A stretch of 64,000 bases of DNA from NCBI GenBank assembly GCA_964247055.1, contig OZ176050.1, positions 5,766,001 to 5,830,000 of the forward strand, given 5' to 3'. Shown in pieces: positions 1 to 20,196 of the stretch. Position 1 is the first letter of the stretch. Each line of letters begins with the position of its first letter. Position numbers and translations under genes: made by a program. A model generated the notes under the pieces. The model ran no database searches. It worked only from the letters and a program-made list of their open reading frames with translations, and was not told the origin of the DNA. The DNA comes from Paragordius varius. Lineage: Eukaryota > Nematomorpha.

Positions 1-7611
<7,611 letters not shown>

Positions 7612-9985
7612 ATCAAAAAAAATTTCCCTAAAATATAATGATGTAAATATTGTACAAAATTTGATGATTTATAATTTTTTTCCTAATATTTAAACAATAT
7701 TATTATTATCAATATTTGCATATTTATTTTCAATTGTAATTTTAGGTAAAGGTTTTGACAAAGCATGTTTTTATATGTTATACGATTATTCACCAGTTAT
7801 TTTATCAGAATAATTTCCTATCAAATATACAATTAATGCTTTTTCATCATATTTTTTAATCGTTTATTGAGTATTTATTGCAACTATGTTTCTATATAAC
7901 ATTCAATGTATTTTGCATCATTGCAATATTTTATGTAAGTGTTTTGCCGATAGTTTTTAAGCATAATAAATGTTTTTAGATTGCAAAGTTTTCGCTTCAA
8001 AGCAAATTCAGTCCCTAATTTATAAGAAGTAGGAAACTGAAAATTTGATATCTATTTTGGGGTTAAGACTCGATCTTTGTGTTTAAATAGTTGCAGAACC
8101 ATTTTCAATACTTTTACTTACATCATATTGAAAAGTGCTATTTGATGCTATAATTTTAAATAATTATTACCACTTGGATCACATGATAAACAATAATATA
8201 GAAATATAATATAAAATATTTTAATATTAACTGATGCGTAAAAACCCTTTAACTATGATAGCGAAATAAAGCTTCTTCTTCTTTAAAAAATTCATTTGTT
8301 GCGGCCCCGAATGATGTTTAATTAAAACTATAATTTTATTTCAATTGCTTGTTTTCATATATGTGGTCCTACGACTGTTTCCCTATATGACATACTTAAA
8401 GTCAAGAGCTATATTATGATTAGTATAAAAATCCATTTTATAAAGTGGTTTCAGTAACACCTCTTTTGAAAATCCGGGATTCAAAGAGATTCTCACAAAA
8501 AAAGTTTTTCTTAAAAAATCTAATATCCGTTTTTGAAGTTTAAGTTTTTTCACCCAAAGTAATCTTTCGTTCATAAATACAAGTGAACAATAATAAAAAT
8601 GTATTATTTATTCATAAATTGCGGCTGTATGTGAAAACCATTAAGGGTATAAAAATAAAGACGCTAATACAAAATATAAATTTAACTCTCATGTTATAAA
8701 AAAATATTTTGTAAAAAATTAAAATTTAATTGATTAAATTGACATAGCGCATATATATCTATATATATATATATATAATTTGTTATATTTGAATGAATAA
8801 AATAATTATATGACTGACTACATGGGTAAATATATCAATTACTCTACAGTGCATTGTTTTTTAGCAAATATTTTTGATGTATAAATCTCCCAAAGAACAA
8901 AATGAATTTTTTAATAGCTAAAATAAAATAATACAATAAATTTCACACCTTTTCCAATAACAAATCTATCGATAATCATAATCTAAAAATTATATTCGTA
9001 ATTATAGAAAATAATGTTTAAAAAATGGCATTTTGTTTCTTTTGTTTGATTGTAACTGAAAAATCTTAAATGTGATTGTGTATTGCACATTATAAAAATG
9101 GGCGTGTTTTCATCGGGAAACGGTTTACTATTTGTCAAAAGAAAAAAATCAAAATTAGGTGTGTTATTGTGAAATATTACTAACAAAGTTTTCTAGGCAA
9201 TAAGGACAATATTAAAAAATAGTTGTACCAAGGTAATGAATGATATAAAAAATTTGATTTATAAAATTTTTTATAATGAGAATAGCAGTTAAACTATATA
9301 TTATAGATAAAAATTTCGATAAGATATAATTTATATTTCAAGTTTCTACATCCCATATCAAAATATTATCAAGCTATTATAATATGGCAACTAAAAATCA
9401 GTTTAATACATTTGAAAAGCATTGTGATGTGGTGTCCTGAGTTGTAAATTTTTTAAAAAAAGATGCTAGGTCGGTATACACAATTGAAAAATAGTTATGG
9501 TAAAAATTAAAACTTAATCTTTGTTGTTTATACAATCACATTTTATGTAAAAAGATCGATCCAGTATTGCAACGCATTATTATAAAAAAATTTATGTGGT
9601 TTAATTTGATTCACAATTTTGAATAATTGAATAGACTAGCAGTACAAAATTATTATGCCACTATTACCGTAAAATGGAAAAATAAACTGATTAAATTTTT
9701 GCATTTTTTTCGCATCTCAAAAGATGATTTTCATTATTATATATATATATATATATGTATGGATGACTATTTAGCAAAGCATGGTATGGTAATAAATAAA
9801 TATTGGACCATATAAATTCTCATATATTTTACAATCAGATACTTAGAAAATGATTCGGCTTTTAACTTTTTTCGGATTACTCTTCACCAGTGGACTATAT
9901 GTGTGTAAGATTGTATGAAAGATATATTTATCACAAACTTCCCCCCGATTATGTAGGAAAACGTGCTGTGTGTTAAATGTATTAG
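7612..9985. other. Convergent intergenic region, SRPK to CPEB
   Basis: AT-rich spacer between the 3' ends of SRPK (+) and CPEB (-). It contains the likely SRPK 3' UTR (AATAAA at 7965-7970) and short AT runs near 8757-8776 and 9740-9756. A 22-codon ORF at 9850-9918 reads like a signal peptide (see findings). I see no other gene-like signal here; the open frames have no recognisable motif and are typical of AT-rich noise. Confidence 0.6.
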
Positions 9986-12900
9986 TTAACACAATCGAAA
10001 CGGTAACATACGGGGGCGATCCCCGCCCTCTTTAACAAGGGGTTTGTGGTATTCTTTACCGGGTTGTCGACTATGTACAAGGGTCCAACACGGTTCACAG
10101 AAATATTTGAGGCAAGAAACGTTTGCGCAAAAGAAAGGAGCCAATTTCCCGGCACACCGAGCCCCACCGCATTCATCGCAACATTGGTCATCTAGCACAT
10201 AGGGTTTCACTTCAACCTAAAAAAGTATAGTAGATAAAATAATTAAACAAATAAATAATCAATCCTCTTTTCTGTGGCCAATTTTCGTAAATTGATTCAT
10301 TTAATACTATGTTTGTATAAATTGACTTTTCGAGCTTTGGTGTGCAAAGTCCTAATTAATTTGTCGAAAGTAATGATTTAAAAGATAGGATTTGGTTGAA
10401 TTATGTATAAACTACTTAAGTTTCTTGAAACAAACTATAAGGCAAGAACATAAAAACATTAAATACTCGTTTATCGATGTCCCCATGTTGAAGTTGTACA
10501 AAGCGGGCACTGATCGCTGCCACATAACTTTGTTGGGTGGAAAAAGCAACACGACCAGCACCTTTAGGATACTTTAGTTCTGGGTCTGTATCGATCCCGG
10601 CATAACAAACATTCCCATACAAGCGATCCATGATTAGGGCTAACTCCACTATTAATATGGTCATTAACAATTTATTTTAAATTTTAATTACACTAATTTA
10701 ATTTTAGTTTTTAAGTATCAATTTAATAAATATGTAGCATCCTATAAATCATTAAGAATTATCATAAAAGCACTTTAATTAAAAGTATGTTGTGTAGTGA
10801 CACCAAATATTAAAAATCATTGCATATAATTAAAACATAAGTATTAAAAGAGTAAAATATAATACGAAAGTATTAATATGATATTTACAAGCTCTTAGGG
10901 GGCGAGGAACTCCACCGACAAATATAGTTTTTCGTGGATCTAATGGTTGCGATGAATCCAAAACAAAATCAGCATCGGCCAAGCTCCATGCTCTAATTTG
11001 AACCTAGGGATAACATTAAAACAAATAGTTAATTAATAGAATATTTAACATGTAAAAATGTGACTTGAACAGAGAGATATATTATTACATTATGGAAAAA
11101 TATGGAAATATATTAATCTTAAAAAATATATGGATACATATGAAAATTTACAATAATTGATACATAAATATATATTCTTTGTTTTATTAAATTATTATTT
11201 AAAATAATGGAACGCTAATATATTATCTAATAACAAATTTAAATAATTTAAAATAATAATAATTCGAATTCTCGTAAAATTTATTAAATTAAACTATATC
11301 CAAAATTTTCAATACATGGGGGTGTATTTTTCAATGGATTAACTAAAACAAAAGAAAATAATAATAAGATATATTTTGGATATAGTTTAATTTAATAAAT
11401 TTTACGAGATTTCAAATTATTATTTTAACATAAAGTATTCGTTCTCGTTGACAATATTAAATAATTTAAATCGCAAAGATAATGCTCGAGTCAAATGGGG
11501 TAAATATATGAAATCATATTTGATACAATGTATGAACAATATTTAGTTCCATACATGTCATATTTCTTCTGGAGCCTTTAATAGACTCTCCCAAACCTCA
11601 TTTACTGTATCAGTGATTAGTTATAATTAAAACCCATTATTTTGTATTCTTTTAAATTGGATATATCTTTAAATTCTGTGTTTGTAACTATTAAATTGTA
11701 TCGGCACTAATCTACTCCATTTATATATACATCATATTCTTAAAAAGTGGTTCCCTCAGATGGGTGGTAGAGCCATAAAATAAAATAATGTTTTTAACGA
11801 GACTATTAGATTCTTTTACAAAAATAACAAAATTTCTTCACAGGGAAATGAATTCAGTTTTAATTTGATTTCTATTATTGGCGAATAGGTCGCCCATTCT
11901 ACATTGGTTTATGAACTATCCACTGGACTTAATGATTGAAAATATTTATATTTGCATTTCGGTTTTAGCTTGGTTTTGAATGGTGCGTAAATTCGTTGCA
12001 TGGCCTAAAATCTTGATAACGCACTCATCTATGCCTTTTCGTAAGATCATCGTTATAACAACGAAGTTCGACATTGAATAATTTCAGAACCAGTTAAAGT
12101 TTTTTATTTGCACACTTTAAATGGAATAGAGCAAACATCTAAAGATTTATATATTGGTGCCTATTGGTTATTTACCACCATAGCTCTATCAAAATTCAAA
12201 ATGAAACTCTAACTTTATTAAATTGTGTTCCCTATTTACTGCTTCAGATACTAACATTATATCGTTTTTTATGGCGACACACCGCTTGGAAATGATTTTC
12301 TATTATAATTGTAACAACCGATAAGGGACTTTGCATAGTTTACCTCTTTAAATTATTATCATCATTGTAATTATATTAATGTTTATTATTTCTTAAATAT
12401 TTTGACAATTCTTTACCATATACTTTATACCCTTTGGAAATTTCAGTAGAAGCATTTTCAATTTTAGCTCGAAAATCGATTAAGGAAAAGAGCTCGCGGC
12501 CGACCGAATCAAGGCCAAAGGAAACCTAATTTTTCAATTGTTCTACATTCAACAAACACTCTAAATCGGCAAAAAATAAAATATCCTTATATTTACATAT
12601 CCACAAATATATTGATTGTCACTTGATATCTTTACTATAGTAGCACTGTGTCATCATAGTTTTCATTATAATGTTTTTCGTAATTATAGCCGTTAAATAA
12701 TGAATCGGTTATTTACAGAAGGTTTTTACAAAGAGTCATTCGTGTGGCGGAAAAAACGATTTCAGAAAGAAACGGAGGAAAATTTTTGAAACAGTTGTGT
12801 AGTCGGTTTAAACTTATAAAAAACTTTGCAAGTCGATTTATATTAAAGGGCTTTTAAAACGAAGAAGAGGTGTCGTTTGACACAATTGTATATATGACCC

Positions 12901-15900
12901 CAACTCAAGATATAGCAAGGATTTATAAAGGCTAACATACCTTTTAGAGATTGAATACTGTTAACATACAGGAAATTATTACAATAATTTATAATTATAG
13001 CGTTGCACAATCCTATTTTTTAAACTTTATTAATAATAATAAAATTACCGGTTTATCTTTGATAGTTGGACTACTGACATAAATATAATGTTTTCCATTT
13101 TCAATGTAACATGCATCTATCAAACTTTGGACCGAATATTCATCTTGAAAGAGTAAAAAGGCATAACCTATCCCAAAATATCAATAATATATTACACATA
13201 AAAGAAAAAATTATATAATTAAAAAAACGAAACCAATTTTCATTTATTTCTAATATAATATATTTCCAAAACATACCTTTTGGAGGGAAAAATGATTTGC
13301 TTTCAGCTTTGTGGGGCCAATCAACTATCAAAAATCCAAAATGTCGAAAACTATTGGTGATTTCCTCTATCATTTATAAAATAATTGACATATTATTTTT
13401 AAATAATTTATTTATAATAAAATATTTATAAAACTTTCTTTCCACATACCTTCATCAATGTCAGGGGGTAATCCTCCGACAAAAACTTTTCTCGAATACT
13501 TTTCCCCCGTTTCGGGAAGCAAACCTCCCAAAGCCGCACTCGAATGTGGATAAAGTAATGCTACCAATTTATCAGCATCCGTTAAAATGGTTTGCAAATC
13601 GATATTATGCAGTTGTAAAACGTTAGTTGTCTCTTTATTTGTGCTAATATTATTATTGTTAGATCCAATATTTTGAAAGGTGGGTGGGACCGAAAGATGC
13701 TTGTTTTTCAACAAATGCTTGTAATGATTGTAGGGTTGAGGAGGTGGAGAAAATATATTTGCATTGTTGTTAGCATTCAAAGAGTTTGCAGTGTTAAGCA
13801 AATATGATGGATTATTTGCATTGATTGCATTGATTGGTGATAGAGGGGAAGATAAATCAAAGCTACCATGATTGGTATTATGACCAAACAACGATATGTT
13901 TCCTGAGTTTTTACTCAATAGGGATGATGGAGAATGGTCTGACCAAATGTTATCTATAAATCACAATAAACGGTAATATATAAACAAGATACTGATAAAT
14001 AATCTGGTGTTGGCAAGGATTGATAAGAATTAAAACCGTTTTTGGTTTGGTTCCAGGTCAATCTCTGGTATTGCTTTCGGTCAATATATTTAAAAAAACG
14101 GTTCCATAAAAATCGGTTATTAATTATAAATTTGAATATATTGCAATCAAAATTACCGTTTGGCGATAAATTAATTCCAGAATCAAGTCCCACACCACTA
14201 TCACTGGCACTTTGCATGTATTGTTGTTGTGCTTGTTGGTGTTGCGTGAATGCTTCGAACAAGGCTTTAGACAATTCATTGGGTGACGAAGTCAAATCAT
14301 TATTGCTGTTCATAACATAGGAATTAAAGACATCTAATATCGATGTAGCATAAGGCCTGGAGTTTTGAATGGGATTATTACCAATATTATTAGCACTCAA
14401 GCTTAAGTTTTCCAGTTGAGTCATATAATTTGCAGAGATGTTGTTGGACGTTTCCGCCAGGTAGTGGGATGGAAACTGAAAACAATTCATAGATTTAAAG
14501 GATGATGATTCACTAGAAGGAGATATGGCACAATCATTTTCAAAAGCAGTATTCCTTTGAGGAGGAGGTGTTTCGCCCATGTCTTTACCACCGACATCTA
14601 ATGTGCCATGTGAAAAAAATGAAAAAAATCTTAAGACATAGACACAATTGATTAAATAATTCCCATCTTTAGGTTTATACTTAAAAACCCGATAATGATT
14701 AACTCAGCGCATATTTAAAGCATAGCTTATTTATTCCTAAGAAATACTGTTATTATGAAAAAAATGGCCCCATTTTAAAAAGTATCGCAGTTTCATGAAT
14801 AACGCCTAAAAATCAAAATGATAATTCGTATAAATAATAAATTTCAGATACAGTCAATTTATTTATGAACATTTTCCTATTTAATAAAAATGCAAAAAAG
14901 AGCTTTTCCTGTGTTTTTTAAGCATAATTATAAATGGCATTGACTAATACTTTTTATAATTATACAAATATTATCCGCAACGTGAATGTTATACTTGTGT
15001 TGCTTTATAATATTTTATACTTTTACTTTTAAATTATTTTTAAAGTAATTTACATCCGTTTAATATTAAGAAAAAAATGATGGTCAAATTTAATAAATAA
15101 AGCGTGTGTGTCCTTTAAAACTAAGTATATAAATTATGTATTTTAAATAAGTAGATTTTTAATTATTGCATTAAAAACTTAAATACCGTTTTAAAGAAAT
15201 TATATTAATTTCTTATTTTATAATTATTAGATTTTACAAGAGTTGCTTTTAAGATAACCTTGATATAATTTTGGATATGGCAAACTTACATCGTTACAAC
15301 CTACCTAGTTGCAATTGTATTAATGTGTTGAAAATTTTTATCTTTCCAATTAAATGTCTTAAATATATTTTATCACCCCTAAAACATGCATATTGTGAAT
15401 TTAGATCAAAAAGTACTTTTCTAATTTTCTTATATGTGACACTTACCAACTTTCAGAATTAAAAAAACATTTTCGTTCACGTTACATGTAAATAAGCATA
15501 AAAGCTGATTAAAGCAATCAGCTGTTATTGTAAAATTTTGCATTTTTTTAAAAAATGAACATGGGTATTTGACCCGTCGGTATCTGAGATGGAAAATTTA
15601 TAAATTTAGCATTTTAAATTATAATAAATATATTAGTGTATTGCCATTAAAATTTTAATCAAATTACTTATATATTACATTCAGGTACGGAGGACTATAT
15701 CTTATGTATAAAGTTATGGACCTAGTGTATATCATAATATGCTAATTTAAAAAAATGCTTAAAAATTTTGTGAATTATTTATGTTTTACTTACAAAGAAA
15801 ATGTGCTATACCTATATTTATTGATTTTCAAAGTTTAAGCCATTTTTATTCATAATAAATAACAATAATCGTCTGACCACTTAAAGTTTGAGTTTATTTT

Positions 15901-18900
15901 CCTAATATGCAATGTGACCCCCAAATTTTTTTCGGATTCTTACGTAAAAACTTCAATTGTTGGGCATATATGTGCATGTAAAATATATTTTGGGCTGTAT
16001 TTAAAAAATAATCTAAAAATAGAATTAATAATTATTTTGTGGCTTCAAAATGAACTTACTATATTTAGACATCTGTAAATATAAATTTGTAATCATAAAA
16101 AAACAATAAAAGGATAAGCGCATACATATTTAAAGCGCGCCGCGCACAATAACACACACCCTATATTGAAAATACTAAAATTAATGCGTCATTATGATTT
16201 GTAAAACGAATGTTAAAATAATTAAAACAACAATTTATCAATTATACCCCCTGTCCCTACTATAAAAAATATATACTTACAAAAAATTGTTACATATGTA
16301 TCAAAAACGGTATTTTAAATATTGATTTACATTTTTTTTGTATTATGGATATAAATATACACAGGGTTACAGGAAGGGTCAATGGGTTAAACATGTTACT
16401 TAAGAAGAAGGTCACAACGAAATATTTTTTCTTGCGTATATTTATTAAACTAAAATATATTTAAGAGGCATAATGGTATATATTTAACGAAAATTGGCAC
16501 AAAATGGGTACAAAATCAGATAGATGTATAAAAATATACTTATCTATATATACAATATTATTCAATAAATACATGGCATAAATGAAAGAAAAAAGATGTA
16601 TAAATAGTAACAATATTTTAGTATGCATAAATTGTCGGATGATTGGAACTGAACTATACAGATTATGCCAACTAATATGCATTATAAAATAATATGTATG
16701 GCTTAAACTACCACACATTGTAGCCCATTTTATGCAAATACAATCAAAAAAATTGGAACCTTAAATGTAGATGGAAAAAAATGAAAAAAAAATTGTTATA
16801 TCTATCTCATATTTAATTTAAATGAGTTTTAACTACCTTAATTAATAGATTTTAAGTTGTAATAAATTTAAGTGTAGATGTAGGTAATTAGCGATAAAAT
16901 ATTATAACAACTAGTTTATGTCCTCAAATAACACATTAACAATGTTCAAAAATAATTTTTAATGCTCCATAACATTTTGTTAGATGAAACAAAATGTTAA
17001 AAGCATTGTTACGCAACTTTAACTAAAATTATTACCTTGATTCAGATTTTCTTTTAAGTCAACAACATCGCATAGCGAATCCGATTTAATTTTCAAATGA
17101 CTGTTATGATGTTCAAAAAGGCGTTTTCTTCCGCTGTTAAGGGGTTGGCCAGCATTGTTTATTAGTGAATGAGAGTTTGGACCGGTTAAAGAGGTATGTC
17201 TTGTCCTACCGAATGTGCCAACAGTTTGACTTTCATTGTCACTCTTTGTGGCGTCATCGGATAAAAGCTGTCCCAACAAATGCGTTTCCATAGAACAACC
17301 TTTTTGTCCTGACACTATTAGGTTATTATGATGAAAATATTGATTAGTGTTTTGCGGACTAGTGATTTGAGCAAATAACAAATTTTGATCATCGGGTTTT
17401 TGAGGAGAATTAACGGTACTATTAGGCTTTGGAACGTTTTGCAATTGTTGATTGTCTTTGATCTGAGACATTTGATTAGTAACACAAGATTTTTGATGAT
17501 CGCTATAATCGGCTTTGTTAGTTGAATCACAGTTTAGATTAGATTGAGCATTAATAAAACTAACATTTTCATTTTTGTTGTTATTATCAAAATCATTGGT
17601 TATAGTTGATAAAATGGTTTGATGGGGTTTTGAATGAGATATCGGTAGAAACACTGGACTAATAGGTTTTCCATCCTAAATATATTAATATATATGCAAA
17701 ATCAATTTGTTTTTAAAATTCTTAAGCGGTACCGAAATGTTAAAATAGGTAAAAAAACCTTTTCAAAGGGGGAATATTCGGTATTAAATATATTTGCTTC
17801 CGAATCCCAATCGTGCGATGTATAATCTGTATTTTTTACCATTAACGGAGAAGAAGAACTATTTGGTTGTTTGTTAAAGTGCTGTTGTTGATCAAAAGGA
17901 TATCCTTTAGCCGAAATGAGATCAGTAATGGCAATGGGTGATACATTCGATGACATGGTACTAGTTGTTTGACTCTCAAGACTCGTAATCGTATTTGCTT
18001 GCAATTCGGCCAGCAATTTAGCTTTCAGAGCTGGGTTCTTATTGAGCAAAAGTGTTAACAGGGCATTTTCACGTTCATTTTGTTCTTCCTCTTGAATACT
18101 ACCAATCGTGTTTATACCGACAGGGTTCCTTGGAAAGTGATTTACAGCAGGTGTCTTCTTAGCAGCGGGGTGGTTGAGAGCCGTTTGGGCTGAATACGAC
18201 CCAAATATGTTGTGAAGACCTCGTTTCCCATGATTGATGCTACTGGGCGTGAATTGTCCATTCTTGTGTTGGGAATGCGAAATATTGCGATTTGCCGTGA
18301 CTAGGTTAGACCGTAAGAGTGTTAAATTATTACCACTGACTAGTTGGATATTTCCAAGTAAATTAGTTAACACTGATAAAGGGGTTGGTTGTGGTGGCTG
18401 AACATTATTAAATAGCGATTTTTGATCGATAGATGTTGAAGGAAAGTTGGATCGCAAAGAATGCGAGAAAGTAGGATGGTTTTGACAATGTTTGTCAAAT
18501 GACTTTGCACAAGTACCAGATTTAGCCTGTGAATATAGTGATTTAGGGAAATTAGAGTAGTTGTGATTGGCAAAACAACTCCTACCGTCATTGGTGAATG
18601 TAAGTAGAGTGGAAAGCCAATTATAATCGATAGCAGAGTTCAATGAATAATTTGAATTAAGAGGGTTTTGGTTAATGGCATTTTCGTATAAGTATTTGGC
18701 TAAAATATTTATATTGTGATTTTCATTTGGTGTACTAAATTGAGGTATTAAATTAACAGAAGCATTTTGGTCAAAAGATTTAGCGCTTCTTGTATATGGA
18801 TAGTCGATTGATAGTTCAGGCAATGGTAACGAATGATGTTTTTTAGGGCTAACAAAATTAGGGTCTGCAGAAAAATTATTATCTAACACAGTTGAAGATA

Positions 18901-19072
18901 ACTCATTTGTATCATCAAAATTTTCGTTTCCAAAAGTTATCTCATTTTTGCTATTATCTATTTCTTCCAGATCGTTATTTAAAGATTGTGACGGCAGTGA
19001 AGAATTTTCAATATTTACGTTAGAAACTATAGGTAAGATGTTTGCCTCCTGATTTATTTGGGATGTAGCCAT
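9986..19072 (-). CDS. CPEB: CPEB2/3/4 (Orb2)-type cytoplasmic polyadenylation element-binding protein
   Basis: Binds U-rich elements in mRNA 3' UTRs and controls translation and polyadenylation. Nine exons in transcript order: 19072-17759, 17675-17036, 14597-14157, 13953-13450, 13366-13277, 13167-13049, 11003-10889, 10648-10467, 10216-9986. Phases close to 1211 aa. The start is the ATG at 19072, giving MATSQINQ. The N-terminal ~950 residues are disordered, Asn/Ser-rich with small Gln runs. RRM1 begins at [14 protein letters not shown] (about 952) and continues through [23 protein letters not shown]2 begins at [13 protein letters not shown] (about 1060) and includes [13 protein letters not shown]. 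The ZZ-type zinc domain is residues 1139-1200 ([33 protein letters not shown]). The sequence is closest to CPEB2/3/4 rather than CPEB1. The C-terminus PFRLC replaces the usual PFRW(S/N). Introns at 11004-13048 and 14598-17035 are long. Confidence 0.95.
11250..11430. mobile_element. Palindromic MITE-like foldback element in CPEB intron
   Basis: Two perfect 36-bp inverted arms lie at 11271-11306 (starting CTCGTAAAATTTATTAAATT) and 11373-11408, separated by a 66-bp loop. Outward of the arms the symmetry continues imperfectly for about 20 bp (AATAATAATAATTCGAATT against its counterpart). A related single-arm copy lies in an SRPK intron at 3420-3560. No coding capacity. Size and structure suit a miniature inverted-repeat transposon; superfamily is not clear. 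Confidence 0.75.
11431..13048. other. Remainder of long CPEB intron
   Basis: AT-rich intron sequence between CPEB exons 13049-13167 and 10889-11003. Fragments around 11900-12100 read on the minus strand as broken protein-like stretches (for example [17 protein letters not shown]), but I could not match them to a family. No other feature seen. Confidence 0.4.
14598..17035. other. Long CPEB intron (2.4 kb), no feature seen
   Basis: Intron between CPEB exons 17036-17675 and 14157-14597. AT-rich with only short open frames lacking motifs. I see no repeat arms or exon-like segments supported by conservation. Confidence 0.5.
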
Positions 19073-20196
19073 TGATCAATTGATCTTTCTCAAATAAAAT
19101 TCATACAAAAGCTGTCCTTGAAATAAAAGCGACTAGATTTAAATCATATGGCGATCTTAAATGTATGTAATGTACACGGACGATATATATCATGATGCTC
19201 TATAAAATAAATTAATTTAATCTAATGCTTTAAGTTCAACAGATTCGAGTTGTTGATGTACCAGACTTTTATGATATTTGTAAACAAAAAAAGTCGCGAA
19301 ATTTATGTTATGTGCAGGCTGCATATAAAAATATATTATTTTCAAACAACATATATATATCTTAAAAAGCTGTTTTTGCAGCATTTCAAACCAACATTTT
19401 TTACTGCCAGGTAAGTAACATTATATTTTAAAATTCTTTGATTATCTATGTTGACGCGTCATTTCCTAAAAACTCCTTATTATAAAATAACTTCACATTT
19501 ACGCGGCTCCCTAATACCCTTTTTGCAATACCGCATATCCAAATAAAAGTTCTCTATGGGCTTATTAGGCGCATGTAAAAAAGCAAAATTGACATCTAAA
19601 AATAATTTACATTACAAACTAGTCGCCGAATATATATTGGCATATAAAATATAATATGGTAAAAAAACTGTTTAGAGGCCATTTCTTTTTGGGGTAGTTT
19701 TCTTCACTATCTACAATAGCTAGAAGTATCCTATAAAAATATGGATTCTATGGCCTTTTAGCGTTACACAGTTCACACTAAAAAATATCTATATATATTT
19801 TGAGAGGAAAATACAGTACGGTGCATTTTGTGTTGGCCGCTACGAGGAAAAATTAATTACACTTGGGTGGTAATGGTTCCATATCAGACGATAGCAATAA
19901 AATTGTTTTGAAAAAAACATAATAAGGCTGAATACACAATTCTAGTCACTTAAGTATATCGTTTAGTACATATAAAAAGTAAAATAATATTTTTTAAAAT
20001 TTTATTTTTTATATATGCGTTCCGAAAGTCCCATATTTTTTGCTTTTCTAAAATAGGCTAAAAGAAACGTAAAATTTGTATCGGCGATATAAATTTTAAT
20101 TAAATGCTAAATTTGATTAAATATAATTTAAGCAAATTTTTAAATGTAGCTCATTTTAACATGAGGCATGATAGAAACGGTAAGAACATTTTAAGA
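19073..20196. other. CPEB upstream region, no gene seen
   Basis: About 1.1 kb upstream of the CPEB start and before the hAT element. It should hold the CPEB 5' UTR and promoter, but no core promoter motif can be called in such AT-rich sequence. Confidence 0.4.

Noticed and set aside
9982-10191. Minus-strand frame overlapping the last CPEB exon
   Set aside because: It is the neighbouring frame of the ZZ-domain exon; the conserved CDECGGARC reading is in the other frame.
10392-10577. Plus-strand open frame over CPEB exon 10467-10648
   Set aside because: Antisense shadow of a strongly conserved RRM2 exon; no motif of its own.
14042-14320. Plus-strand 92-codon frame opposite a CPEB exon
   Set aside because: Antisense of the low-complexity CPEB exon 14157-14597; Cys-rich run arises from reverse-read Gln codons.
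17318-18591. Additional minus-strand frames inside CPEB exons 1 and 2
   Set aside because: Out-of-frame shadows of the long Asn/Ser-rich exons, with no start or splice context.
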